Assembly (NCBI RefSeq): GCF_002813135.1
Contig: NZ_PHTY01000001.1
Location: 2,289,501-2,353,500 of the forward strand
Length of the DNA stretch: 64,000 bases
Direction of reading: 5' to 3'
Source: Ulvibacter sp. MAR_2010_11
GTDB lineage: Bacteria; Bacteroidota; Bacteroidia; Flavobacteriales; Flavobacteriaceae
Below are positions 54,038 through 62,725 of this stretch, one piece after another. A program made the translations under genes and the position numbers. Position 1 is the first letter of the stretch; each line of letters opens with the position of its first letter. The notes beneath the pieces were generated by a model that saw only the letters and a program-made list of their open reading frames with translations, had not been told where the DNA came from and did no database searches.

Positions 54038-54243
54038 TATCTTTGAACCATCATAAAAAAACACACTTTATTATGTTCGATTTTGATCAGTACCTAGGAT
54101 TTTTAGCATTTTTGACCATCTTGACCATTGGATTTTGGTTGATGATTTTTTTAATTTCCTTTATTCCGTATTGGATTGGTGGTGCGTTGTATGAAAACTG
54201 GAAATTAAAGCGTGAAGCAAAGAAGAATGAAAAAATCAGCTAA
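54038..54243 (+). CDS. Small membrane protein (56 aa) with promoter
   Basis: TATCTTTG at 54038-54045 is the -7 element, so the ATG at 54073 is taken as start rather than an in-frame upstream TTG inside the promoter. The 56-residue product has an amphipathic start FDFDQYLGFLAF, one membrane helix LTILTIGFWLMIFLISFI, and a basic end KLKREAKKNEKIS. No family recognised. The CDS itself is 54073-54243. Confidence 0.6.
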
Positions 54244-54261
54244 TTAGCAATTTAAAATATT

Positions 54262-54296
54262 AAAAAAGGATCTGTGAAAACAGATCCTTTTTTTTT
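54262..54296. terminator. Bidirectional terminator between small ORF and outer-membrane protein gene
   Basis: AAAAAAGGATCTG pairs with CAGATCCTTTTTT around TGAAAA, with A and T runs on either side. Confidence 0.92.
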
Positions 54297-54311
54297 GCAA
54301 TTAACTGAGTA

Positions 54312-56795
54312 TTACGGGATTGCCTTAGTTCCGCCTTCAAATTCGAAGTCTTCACCACCACTTTCACCACGACCTCTCTCACGTTTCTTCTTCTCATTAA
54401 ATCTATAGGTAAAGGAAAGTGTAAATTGTCGCTGTCTCCATTGAAATTCACTATTACTCCTAAACGTATCGGTCTCGGTGAATGATTTTCTTTTTCTTGT
54501 ATTGAATAAGTCACTTACATTAAATCCCAACGTCGCATTGTCGTTAATGATATCTTTACTCAAGGCCAAATCTACCGAAAGCATACCTTCTGTCTCAGTT
54601 TGCGAATTATTAGAAGGCCCCATATAAAAAGCATTGGTTTGCCAATCTACGTTCCCCGGAAGTGTAACTTTTGCGCTACCACGTGCAAACCAGCTTGTAT
54701 TTTCGGCGCCATAATCCACGTCGTTAAAAACTCCTTCTGTCACAAACTTGAAAAAGTTGAAACTACCATTTAATCGTAACCAATTTGTGGGATTGTACAA
54801 TACACCGGCTTCAAAACCGTACCGTTGATTGGTAGACAAGTTAATAGGAAGTGTTCTAATAATAGGAATTCCGTTTGAAGTAAGTTCTCCGGTATCTTCC
54901 TGAATACGCTCAAAGGCATCTGTTTCGTATTGATAGTAGATAGAACTTGTAAGTGTAATTTTATCCCATCGTCGCAAATATCCTAAATCGAATGCGCTGG
55001 CGTAGGCCGGATTTAAATCGGGATTCCCCTGAAACACATTGGCTTCACTGGATCTCGATGGAAACGGATTGATATACCAGTTACGCGGTCTGTTAATACG
55101 TCTGTTATATCCTAATGTAATATTTTCTCGTTCGCCAAGCTCGTAAATTAAATTCACGGTAGGGAAGAGGCCGGTATAATTTTTATCGAAGTTGATATTG
55201 ATATCATCGTTGGTATCTGTGACATCATCTGCATTCACTTTTCCCTTCAACTGTGTGTTTTCAACACGTAAACCCAACAAAAATGAAAATTGCCCAAACT
55301 TGTTTCCATATTGAGAATACACCGAATTTACATTCTCATTGTACGTAAAAATGTTCGAGAGGCTATCATTCCGAACAAAAGTACCGGAAGTTCCTACTTC
55401 TTCTAAAAGCACATAATCTGTAACGGTTTCTTCAAAATTTCCACGGTAACCTGCTTCAAATTGAGCGTTTTCACCTATTGGCAAAACATAGTCTATCTGT
55501 GCCAAATACTCCTTTTGCTTTTCCTTGGTAGTAATGTCTTCCGAAGAAAGGCGTTCAAAAGAAGGAAAGGTATTCATCTCTTCAATTAGAGATAACTCTG
55601 TTTCGGTATCGTTTTCGTATTGCAGGTCGGCAGTAAGCTTATGCCCATCATCGCTGAAATTATTCACGTAATTCAATGAAAACTGATAGCTTTTATCATC
55701 TTCGGCCTCAGTTTCTGTACGTATACGCGTGACGGCTAAATCGTTCGACTGATTAAATTCGTTGGTGATATTGGTTGTTTCGGTCGAATTATCACCGGTT
55801 CTGAAGAATCCTGTAGCTGTTATTGAGGAATCATCTGTTAAAAAATATTCAATCCCCAAATTGGTATTTATTCCCTTTCGCAATCTGTCATACTCACGTT
55901 TTTCAGTCACAAACGGATTTTCACGTGTTTCAGAAAAATATAAATTTTCGAAATAAGCGTTTCCGGGAGCATCGCTGTAACGCACTCCTGTTGTATTGAA
56001 AATATTAAACTTATCGGTTCGTAAATTAATATTTCCCGTTGCGCTGCTATTGAGTGGCCAGCCTAAATTGGTTTGAAGAGAGCCGTTAAGGCCCAGTGTT
56101 TTTTCTTTACGAAGAATGATATTAATAATGCCTGCGGTTCCTTCTGCATCGTATCTCGCTGAAGGAGATGTAATCACCTCCACACGGTCAATAGCTTCGG
56201 CAGGCAGCTGGCGTAAAGCATCGGTAGATCCAAATCCGGCAATTGCCGAAGGTTTACCGTTGATAAGGATGCGTACGTTTTCATTCCCTCTCAAGCTAAT
56301 AGCACCTTCCACATCAACATTTACGGAAGGAACATTGTTGAGTGCATCACTCACGGTTGCACCGCTGGTAGTAAGGTCTTTTCCTATGTTGTAAATCTTT
56401 TTATCCAAACGCACCTGAACTTCGGTAGTTTCGGCTCTAATAACCACTTCGTCTAAACTCGAGGCATCCAAAGCAAGCGTCATCGTAGTAAGCGTGCTAT
56501 TTTGAAACAACCGTTGATTTGTTAGTTGTTTGGTTTTATAGGATATAAATTCGAACTGTACTGTATAAATTCCCGGGATAATTTGGAGACTATATTCACC
56601 TTTATCGTCTGTGATACCACCGTTTACTATTTTCGAATCCTTGTCTATAAACGCAACAGTCGCATATTCTAAGGGAAGGTTGGTACCTTCTTCCATAATT
56701 TTACCCGTGATAGTTACCGGGGAGTCATTTTGCGGACGCTGAGCTAGTGAAATAGTTGCAACGAGTAGCAACAATAGCTGAAAATACTTTTTCAT
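54312..56795 (-). CDS. TonB-dependent-receptor-like outer membrane protein
   Basis: 827 residues: signal peptide (1-18), an N-terminal CarboxypepD_reg-like domain (about 25-110: PVTITGKIMEEGTNLPLEYATVAF, DDKGEYSL), a plug domain (about 125-215) with DLTTSGATVSDALNNVPSVNVDVEGAISLRGNENVRILINGKPSAI (given by ends) and SPSARYDAEGTAGIINI, then a beta-barrel of the OMP_b-brl_3 type to the C-terminus. No SusD partner gene is near, so the substrate is unknown; iron or peptides are possible. Confidence 0.88.
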   Translation of the reverse strand: MKKYFQLLLLLVATISLAQRPQNDSPVTITGKIMEEGTNLPLEYATVAFIDKDSKIVNGGITDDKGEYSLQIIPGIYTVQFEFISYKTKQLTNQRLFQNSTLTTMTLALDASSLDEVVIRAETTEVQVRLDKKIYNIGKDLTTSGATVSDALNNVPSVNVDVEGAISLRGNENVRILINGKPSAIAGFGSTDALRQLPAEAIDRVEVITSPSARYDAEGTAGIINIILRKEKTLGLNGSLQTNLGWPLNSSATGNINLRTDKFNIFNTTGVRYSDAPGNAYFENLYFSETRENPFVTEKREYDRLRKGINTNLGIEYFLTDDSSITATGFFRTGDNSTETTNITNEFNQSNDLAVTRIRTETEAEDDKSYQFSLNYVNNFSDDGHKLTADLQYENDTETELSLIEEMNTFPSFERLSSEDITTKEKQKEYLAQIDYVLPIGENAQFEAGYRGNFEETVTDYVLLEEVGTSGTFVRNDSLSNIFTYNENVNSVYSQYGNKFGQFSFLLGLRVENTQLKGKVNADDVTDTNDDININFDKNYTGLFPTVNLIYELGERENITLGYNRRINRPRNWYINPFPSRSSEANVFQGNPDLNPAYASAFDLGYLRRWDKITLTSSIYYQYETDAFERIQEDTGELTSNGIPIIRTLPINLSTNQRYGFEAGVLYNPTNWLRLNGSFNFFKFVTEGVFNDVDYGAENTSWFARGSAKVTLPGNVDWQTNAFYMGPSNNSQTETEGMLSVDLALSKDIINDNATLGFNVSDLFNTRKRKSFTETDTFRSNSEFQWRQRQFTLSFTYRFNEKKKRERGRGESGGEDFEFEGGTKAIP

Positions 56796-56880
56796 AAGTG
56801 GTTTTAGCAGATTGGACTGCGAAAATAGGGGTGGGTTTAACCCTATTGTGCCAAATTTGTGTTAAAAAAGGAGATTGAAA

Positions 56881-57222
56881 TTATAAAATTGAATCGATAC
56901 GTTCTAACGGACGCGCAATCACGGCTTTACTGCCGTTTACTACTATGGGCCGCTGAATTAAAACCGGGTTTTTTAACATGGTGGTGATAATTCTTGCGTC
57001 CGATAGATTCAGGCCTTTAAATTTCGCTTTCCAAAGAGGCTCTGATGTTCTCACCAATTGTTTCGGTTTTATCCCCAACATTTTTATGAGTTCCTTAAGT
57101 TGGTCTCTGCTAAATGGGGTTTCCATATAATTGATTATCCGGACGTCCTTTCTGTTTGATGTTAAAAAAACATGACATTCTCGGGATTTACTGCAGCGGG
57201 GGTTATGATAGATGGTAATCAT
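56881..57222 (-). CDS. arsC: ArsC/Spx-family arsenate reductase-like protein
   Basis: 113 residues with the ArsC thioredoxin-like fold. The active-site motif NPRCSKSRE has Cys10 and the CX3R-type Arg14; further arginines in LVRTSEP and LIQRPIVV match the arsenate-binding positions of glutaredoxin-linked ArsC. No arsR or arsenite pump is next to it, so a general role (such as Spx-like redox protein) is also possible. Confidence 0.85.
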   Translation of the reverse strand: MITIYHNPRCSKSRECHVFLTSNRKDVRIINYMETPFSRDQLKELIKMLGIKPKQLVRTSEPLWKAKFKGLNLSDARIITTMLKNPVLIQRPIVVNGSKAVIARPLERIDSIL

Positions 57223-57264
57223 GGGTACTGGGTTTTGGGTTTTGAGGTTTACGATGTGCGAGGT
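57221..57264. repeat. Short heptamer tract upstream of arsC
   Basis: Units ATGGGTA, CTGGGTT, TTGGGTT, TTGAGGT in 7-nt register, starting next to the arsC start codon (57220-57222). Same period as the other arrays. Confidence 0.6.
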
Positions 57265-57305
57265 CTTTTTTCTCTTCTCTCTTGTGTTTTATTTTTTTTC
57301 AACAG

Positions 57306-57782
57306 TTACATTTCAATTCGTTCCAGCTCTAATGTATAATCGTATTGCAGGTCTTCGTGTAAGGCCTCTACTTTTTTTGCAATCATTTCTTTTTGTTTCT
57401 GAAAAACATATAGCATAGCCTGATTCTTTGCAACGGAAGGGTGGAAAGCCGCCATCTTTTCACAGAAATAGAGGAGGAGTTCTACCTCGGTTTCTTTGTT
57501 TTGAGAATATCGGATGTATCGTTTAAGGGTGCGCAGAATTTTTCTGATTCCTTTTTTGATGTAGTACATGTTCTTGGTATTAATTTCTTCGAACAGGCCG
57601 TCTAAATCTTTCTTTACACGTTCAATAAAACCGGGCTCATCGTCCGCTTCAAAGAGCAGGTAGGTGAGGAGTTCCTTGTTTTCGGTTTTGTGCTTGGTAA
57701 GTCGTAAAACTAGCGCCTCGAGCTCATCACTTGACTTGTGCTTCAGTTCTTTTTTAAGTTGTGCGAGGCTTGCAGGTTTCAT
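57306..57782 (-). CDS. Conserved helical protein, unknown function
   Basis: 158 residues (ATG at 57782, MKPASLAQLKKELKHKSSDELEALVLRLTKHK, given by ends; an upstream ATG at 57803 is possible). Highly charged, helical, with no signal peptide or membrane segment. Its start ALAQLKKELKHKSSDEL suggests a short repeat-like helix bundle. No family named. Followed on the left by arsC with a heptamer tract between. Confidence 0.65.
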   Translation of the reverse strand: MKPASLAQLKKELKHKSSDELEALVLRLTKHKTENKELLTYLLFEADDEPGFIERVKKDLDGLFEEINTKNMYYIKKGIRKILRTLKRYIRYSQNKETEVELLLYFCEKMAAFHPSVAKNQAMLYVFQKQKEMIAKKVEALHEDLQYDYTLELERIEM

Positions 57783-57970
57783 AGAGATGTTTCGAATTAC
57801 CAAAGCCCAAAAGTACTCAATATTAATCAGACTAATTTGTCACAGTTTTTACAATAGGCCATGTATAATAAAGCCATGCTTAATTTCAAAAGGAAATTCA
57901 TTAAACTCTACTGTTAAAGTTTTGATAAAGAGATTGATGGTATGATATTTTTATGTACTTTTATTGGACT

Positions 57971-58054
57971 ATCATATCGGGGTGCTTAAGTCTAACAGCT
58001 GAGATTATACCCGTTGAACTTCGAAAAGGATAATGCCAGCAGAAGGAATATGAT
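57971..58054 (+). ncRNA. TPP riboswitch aptamer
   Basis: Matches the THI-element: P1 stem ATCATAT (57971-57977) with ATATGAT (58048-58054); GGGGTGC; the thiamin-binding CTGAGATTATACCC at 57999-58012; GAAC then GGATAATGCCAGC (about 58016-58040), the J3-2/P4-P5 core; CTT pairing with AAG. Plus-strand orientation. Directly followed by a terminator. No gene lies downstream on the same strand: the next gene, at 58121, is convergent on the minus strand. Confident on family; its target is missing. Confidence 0.9.
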
Positions 58055-58057
58055 TTG

Positions 58058-58101
58058 CAAAGGGAGCTAGATTTTCAAATATCTTGTTCCCTTTGTTTTT
58101 T
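58058..58101 (+). terminator. Terminator of the TPP riboswitch
   Basis: CAAAGGGA (58058-58065) pairs with TCCCTTTG (58088-58095) with an inner AGAT/ATCT helix, followed by six T. The close spacing to P1 suggests it is the expression platform, with the P1 3' strand and the terminator 5' side competing. Confidence 0.88.
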
Positions 58102-58120
58102 ACTTCTTTTTTCTCACATC

Positions 58121-59131
58121 CTATTCCGGTAATTCAATACAAATTTTACCGAAATGACTTCCCTTTTTTAAGTAATTTAACGCTTCATCAACTTTATCGA
58201 AAGCAAATATTTTTTCAATAACAGGATTAACTTTATGCAGATCCATTGCAATTAACATACGCTGATACATTTCGGTTGAACCGGTTTCAATACCTTGAAT
58301 TTTTGCTGATTTATACATAATGGTCCCGGTATTTATTGAGCCAACTGTTGTACCGTCAATAACACCAACCATACTTATAATTCCTTCGCTTTTAATGCAT
58401 TTTAAGGATTCGCTAATATGGCTGCCACCAACAACGTCTACTACCTGATCCACACCTTGGCCCGCGGTAAGATCCAATACTTCCTGTATCCAATCTTTAT
58501 GGGTTTTATAATTTATAGTATGATGCGCCCCTAGAGCCCTGGCTTTTTTAAGCTTATCATCACTACTCGAAGTAATGATGATGTTATAACCTGCCAGTTT
58601 TGCAAACTGTAAGGCAAATAATGAAACGCCTCCGGTACCGATAATAAGAATGGTATTTCCTAGCTTCAAGTTAGATTGCTCAATAACTGCATTCCAAGCC
58701 GTGAGCGCAGCAACAGGAAGCGTGGCAGCTTCTTCGTAGCTAAGATAATCCGGGATTTTACAAAAGTAATTTTCGGGAAAGGCAACATATTCGGCCAAAA
58801 CACCGTCACTGGAAGCTCCACCAATTGCAACATTTATTTTTTCGGGAGATAGTTTACCCTGTTCCCAATTCGGGAGAATCAAACTGGTAACTCTGTCACC
58901 TACTTTAAATCGGCTGGTGCTTTCGCCAATTTCAACGATTTCACCGGCAGCATCAGAAAATGGAACTCTATTTTCTTTTGGTTTCCAATGTGCAATGCCT
59001 TCGGTGACCAGCAAATCTCTGTAGTTTAAGGATAATGCCTTAATTTTTACAAGAACTTCGTTGTTCTTGATGTTCGGAATGTTTTCTTCAGTAAGCTCAA
59101 GCTTATTATTCTGAATTCTATATATTTTCAT
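58121..59131 (-). CDS. Zinc-type/MDR alcohol dehydrogenase family oxidoreductase
   Basis: 336 residues. MDR superfamily: N-terminal catalytic domain (LTEENIPNIKNNEVLVKIKALSLNYRDLLVTEG) and a Rossmann domain with IIGTGGVSLFALQFAKLAG (NAD(P)-binding glycine motif about 166-185). There are no conserved structural zinc cysteines, so it is of the zinc-independent quinone oxidoreductase-like type. Neighbours suggest detoxification of electrophiles or modification of a lipid-like compound. Last gene of the TetR-linked cluster. Confidence 0.88.
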   Translation of the reverse strand: MKIYRIQNNKLELTEENIPNIKNNEVLVKIKALSLNYRDLLVTEGIAHWKPKENRVPFSDAAGEIVEIGESTSRFKVGDRVTSLILPNWEQGKLSPEKINVAIGGASSDGVLAEYVAFPENYFCKIPDYLSYEEAATLPVAALTAWNAVIEQSNLKLGNTILIIGTGGVSLFALQFAKLAGYNIIITSSSDDKLKKARALGAHHTINYKTHKDWIQEVLDLTAGQGVDQVVDVVGGSHISESLKCIKSEGIISMVGVIDGTTVGSINTGTIMYKSAKIQGIETGSTEMYQRMLIAMDLHKVNPVIEKIFAFDKVDEALNYLKKGSHFGKICIELPE

Positions 59132-59146
59132 AGTTTGTGGTAAGTG

Positions 59147-59602
59147 TTACACAAAATTATTTTCCTTTTTTCCTGATATTAATTCTTGATATAATTCATG
59201 CGCGCTGCGTTCGGCCCAGCATTCAGATAGTCTGTTTTCACGGATCGACCATATGGCGATCCCCGAAAATGAAACGAATCTACCATCGGCTTCCAGCGCG
59301 AATAATCCATTGTTTCTGCCTGAGCAAATCCAACGTGAAACAACCTTATCATGATCCTCGTTGTAGAAAATGTCCAGACTTTCCGTTTTTGCATCGAGCA
59401 AGAGTCGATGAAATTCTGCTACCCAATTTTTAAATGCAGCCCGTCCAGTGATGACCTTACCGGCAGTGGTGATTACATAGTTTTCAGTCATTAATTGGTC
59501 AATCGCATCCAGTTCATGGGGTGCATGCCAGACTCTGTCAAAAAATTCGAGTACGAGTTCCTCGGGATTCCGTCTCACGGAATGTTGCTGTGAATTCTTC
59601 AT
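59147..59602 (-). CDS. SnoaL-like/NTF2-fold polyketide-cyclase-type protein
   Basis: 151 residues in the NTF2-like cone fold: EELVLEFFDRVWHAPHELDAIDQLMTENYVITTAGKVITGRAAFKNWVAEF, followed by ISRW-like strands KVVSRWICSGRNNGLF and ISIRENRLSECW. Members are ligand-binding or small isomerases/cyclases. 15 nt before the MDR gene, same strand, so part of one operon. Confidence 0.85.
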   Translation of the reverse strand: MKNSQQHSVRRNPEELVLEFFDRVWHAPHELDAIDQLMTENYVITTAGKVITGRAAFKNWVAEFHRLLLDAKTESLDIFYNEDHDKVVSRWICSGRNNGLFALEADGRFVSFSGIAIWSIRENRLSECWAERSAHELYQELISGKKENNFV

Positions 59603-59692
59603 GGTTGCATTATTTAAGTTATAAATCTCGATTAGAAATTCAGTGGATAATCCGCTATTACAATTAGAATAGCAATTATTTGAATTAAAAAA

Positions 59693-60778
59693 TTATTTCA
59701 AACACTGCTCTAAGGTCGGATACGTTATGTACCCTTCTTCCCCTAAAGTATACAATGTATTTACATCAACTTCGTTTAACTCGGCTTCTAATTCAATTCG
59801 CTTTATTAAATCCGGATTAGAAACAAAAGGGGAACCAATTGAAACTAAATACCTGTCATTTTTTAAAAGAATTTTTTCTGCTTTTGAAAGATTATAGCCA
59901 TATCCTCCGTTAAAGATAACTACGCCATTGAATGTAGTTGCTAATTCTTCTAAATACTCATCGGGGACGGCATCAGACATTTTTGCCAAATGTAAATAAG
60001 ATAGGTTTAATGAATTTAACCGCTCCACTAAGTAGTTGTATGTTTGATAAATTTCCATATAAAAAACCATGCCATTAAACTCACCTAAGGGTGAAATTCG
60101 AATTCCTGTTTTTTCAGCGCCAATAGCGTTTGCGATCTTTTGAGTGGTTTCGAGGACGAATCGGCATCTGTTTTCCACAGATCCGCCGTATTCATCTTTT
60201 CTTTGATTGGCCCCTTTGTCCAAAAATTGATTGGGTAAATAGCCATTGGCCGCGTGAATTTCAATACCATCAAAACCGGCCGTTATGGCATTTTTAGCTG
60301 CCTGAACATATTCGTTTTGCGTTTGCTCGATATCTTGTTTTGTCATTTCCCGTGGCACGCCATTGGCCTTAGGTCCCTCGATGGTATAATTTTCTCCCGG
60401 AGCTTGTATGGCCGACGGACCTATAATCTCTCCTCCTTGAGGCAAATTCAATTCATGTGCAATTCGGCCGGTATGCATGATTTGCAAGAAAATTTTACCT
60501 CCTTTTTCGTGCACGGCCCGAGCTATTTTTCTCCATCCGACTATTTGTTCCTCAGAGTATATAGCGGGAATGTTAGGGTAGCCCAAGCCGTTTTTTGAGG
60601 GAGATACTCCTTCTGTGATAATTAACCCGGCTTCTACGCGTAAGGTGTAATAAGTTGCCATTATGTCATTCGGGACATTTCCAAAAGCACGGGACCTTGT
60701 CATAGGTGCCATAACGACATGATTTTTTAGTTGTAATGTTTTGGATGTGAACGCTGTAAGTAATTTAGAATTTTTCAT
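59693..60778 (-). CDS. Old yellow enzyme family flavoprotein (alkene reductase)
   Basis: 361 residues, FMN TIM-barrel. Motifs: the start KNHVVMAPMTRSRAFGNVPNDIMATYY, EGVSPSKNGLGYPNIPAIYSEEQI, the HAANGYLPNQFLDK active-site segment near 176-189 and RVRISPLGE-like phosphate-binding GIRISPLGEFNG. These enzymes reduce C=C in alpha,beta-unsaturated carbonyls, nitro compounds and quinones; relative of NemA. Fits an electrophile-response cluster with TetR. Confidence 0.92.
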   Translation of the reverse strand: MKNSKLLTAFTSKTLQLKNHVVMAPMTRSRAFGNVPNDIMATYYTLRVEAGLIITEGVSPSKNGLGYPNIPAIYSEEQIVGWRKIARAVHEKGGKIFLQIMHTGRIAHELNLPQGGEIIGPSAIQAPGENYTIEGPKANGVPREMTKQDIEQTQNEYVQAAKNAITAGFDGIEIHAANGYLPNQFLDKGANQRKDEYGGSVENRCRFVLETTQKIANAIGAEKTGIRISPLGEFNGMVFYMEIYQTYNYLVERLNSLNLSYLHLAKMSDAVPDEYLEELATTFNGVVIFNGGYGYNLSKAEKILLKNDRYLVSIGSPFVSNPDLIKRIELEAELNEVDVNTLYTLGEEGYITYPTLEQCLK

Positions 60779-60896
60779 TTTGCTTTAGTAATTATTTACT
60801 TTTTCGGTCTTTGGTTTATGCTTAAAGAAAAGGTGGAGGTGTTTAACCCTGCGTTTTGTATATGACAACTTTGAAGTTGCATCTAGAAAGGCATTT

Positions 60897-61673
60897 TCAA
60901 CTCTTTTCTTCTGAAATATCCCTGAATAAGAGCATATCTTTAATTCGGCCGGAAGCTCCCGGGTAAAATCCTGTTTCATATTCATGGTTTTTGGGATTCT
61001 TAAAAGTGCCGAAGATGATATCGAACCAGGTGAGTCCTGCATAGTTGAAGGCGTGTATGCCTTTTGCATGGTGGACAGTATGCGCTTCCGGACGTTGCGC
61101 TACATAACCAATCCATGTAGGCGTCTTGATATTGCTATGCTGAAAAATAAATAGAAACGTTGTTATGATTATTATTAAGGTTGACGCTTCCGCGGAAAAA
61201 CCGGCTATAAATACCAAACAGAAGCTGGTGACAATCGTGCCGCCTATCATATCTAACGGACTTAAATAAAATGCTCCAAAAGTATCGACACGTTCTGCGC
61301 TGTGATGCAACTGATGTAATCCTTTCCATAAAAAATCACTCTTATGTAAAGATCGATGCCAAACATATTCGCCAAATTCGTATAGTATCACACCTACAAC
61401 CGCACCCCCTAATGTTCCCAGACCGGTAAGATTGAATAGCTGGTATTTTGCCATAGTACCATCCCAAAGGAGCGGCAGATAGGAGGAAAGGAATAAAAAG
61501 AGAATAAAGGCCAGGATGCCTTTTAATTTCCAAAATTTAACTTTTGGTAATTCTCTTGCAGGGAAAAATGCTTCCCATAACATTAATCCTCCGAATATGG
61601 CGAAAACCATATACGAGATCGGATTAAAGATCACCTCAGTAGGAGTGGGTAATTGCGAAATAATCTGTTCCAT
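60897..61673 (-). CDS. Fatty acid hydroxylase/sterol desaturase family membrane enzyme
   Basis: 258 residues, four to five membrane helices, with the di-iron histidine boxes: HRSLHKSDFLWKGLHQLHHS near the middle and HTVHHAKGIHAFNYAGLTWFDIIFGTFK near the C-terminus, plus HSN in between. Hydroxylates or desaturates a lipid-like substrate, or acts as carotenoid-type hydroxylase; substrate unknown. It lies opposite the TetR gene with two operator-like palindromes between. Probably first gene of the operon. Confidence 0.9.
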   Translation of the reverse strand: MEQIISQLPTPTEVIFNPISYMVFAIFGGLMLWEAFFPARELPKVKFWKLKGILAFILFLFLSSYLPLLWDGTMAKYQLFNLTGLGTLGGAVVGVILYEFGEYVWHRSLHKSDFLWKGLHQLHHSAERVDTFGAFYLSPLDMIGGTIVTSFCLVFIAGFSAEASTLIIIITTFLFIFQHSNIKTPTWIGYVAQRPEAHTVHHAKGIHAFNYAGLTWFDIIFGTFKNPKNHEYETGFYPGASGRIKDMLLFRDISEEKS

Positions 61674-61718
61674 TGTGTATTGTTTTAATTGATTAAATTT
61701 TTTTAGTCACATCGGTAA

Positions 61719-61776
61719 ACCGACTAGACGGTACAAAAATAAAATTTATTTTAATTAAACCAACTAGTTTGTTTAA
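61719..61776. promoter_or_regulatory. Two operator-like palindromes between hydroxylase and TetR genes
   Basis: Site 1: ACCGACTAGACGGT (61719-61732). Site 2: 22 bp from 61755 to 61776, TTAAAC, CAACTAGTTT, GTTTAA, symmetric except one pair. Both share the ACTAG core and sit between divergent genes, the usual position for TetR repressor binding. Confidence 0.65.
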
Positions 61777-61794
61777 AATTTTTATATTTACGGT

Positions 61795-62406
61795 ATGGCA
61801 AGAGATGGAAAACCTACTAGAGATAAAATTTTACTCGAATCGAAAGCGCTGATATTCAAGCACGGTTTTTCGGGTACGAGTATCGATCAAATATTAGAAA
61901 AGACAGGTATTACAAAGGGTGCATTTTTTTATCATTTTAAGACCAAGAATGCCCTCGCAATGGCATTAATTGAGGAGTTTGCCAAGGAAGACACGGCCAG
62001 ATTGAACGATGCATTGGAGAGGACGGAGTCGTTTAAGGGTAATTCACTGAATCGTCTCTTAGAATATATTCAAGTGTTTATTGATGCGGAAACGGGTCAA
62101 AACGAACCTCCCGGATGTCTTTATGCATCTTACCTTTATGAACCACAGCAGTTTGAGCCGGAAGTATTGGACCGTATCTTAGAATCAATTGTTCTGTGGA
62201 GAACGACAATTGCCAAACTGATTCAGGAAGTACTCAAAGATTATAAGACCAAAACCGATATTGATGTCCAATCCCTTGCAGACCACGTAACCGTGGTATT
62301 TGAAGGTGCCTTTGTAGTTGCAAGAGCAATGAATGATCCAGATATCACTGTCCGACATTTACACCACCTTAAAAATTATCTTGAATTGCTTTTTGAGAAA
62401 AAGTGA
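61795..62406 (+). CDS. TetR/AcrR family transcriptional repressor
   Basis: 203 residues. N-terminal HTH (about 10-60) with SGTSIDQILEKTGITKGAFFYHFKTKNAL, the classical TetR pattern. Ligand domain contains a conspicuous Cys108 in PPGCLYASY, in a position similar to the redox cysteine of E. coli NemR, also a neighbour of an old yellow enzyme gene. It is transcribed divergently from the cluster 60897-58121, with palindromic sites between. Its stop codon joins a heptamer array. Confidence 0.9.
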   Translation: MARDGKPTRDKILLESKALIFKHGFSGTSIDQILEKTGITKGAFFYHFKTKNALAMALIEEFAKEDTARLNDALERTESFKGNSLNRLLEYIQVFIDAETGQNEPPGCLYASYLYEPQQFEPEVLDRILESIVLWRTTIAKLIQEVLKDYKTKTDIDVQSLADHVTVVFEGAFVVARAMNDPDITVRHLHHLKNYLELLFEKK

Positions 62407-62680
62407 ATCGTGAATCGTGAATGGTGAGAAGTCAATAGGGAATAGTCAATAGGGAATAGGGAATAGGGATTGGTTAATTAGAGGATTAGTGAATTAGCTA
62501 AACGTGAGTAGTGAGTAGTGTGTAGTGAGTAGTGAGTTTACCTACCGTAGGTAGGCAGTGAACGGGGAATAGCGAAAAGCGAAAAGCCAAAAGGGAATAG
62601 ATTTTTTAAATCTTAAATCTTAAATCGTAAATCCCAAATCCCAAATCCCAAATTCCAAATCGTAGATCGTAAATACTGAA
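62404..62680. repeat. Degenerate heptamer array with palindromic insert
   Basis: Fills the 319-nt gap between tetR and hisIE. Successive units: GAATCGT, CAATAGG, GAATAGG, GTGAGTA, GAAAAGC, AAATCTT and AAATCCC, in 7-nt register. Inside lies an exact 6-3-6 inverted repeat CCTACC/GGTAGG at 62541-62555. No ORF. The tract begins at the tetR stop codon. Confidence 0.85.
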
Positions 62681-62725
62681 TTGTCTTTATTCTTTGATCT
62701 TTCCGCTTTTTTCTAGCCTCTTACA

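Noticed and set aside
60785-61069. Minus-strand 94-residue frame overlapping the hydroxylase gene
   Set aside because: Overlaps in a different frame the C-terminal histidine-box region of the real gene; no family features.
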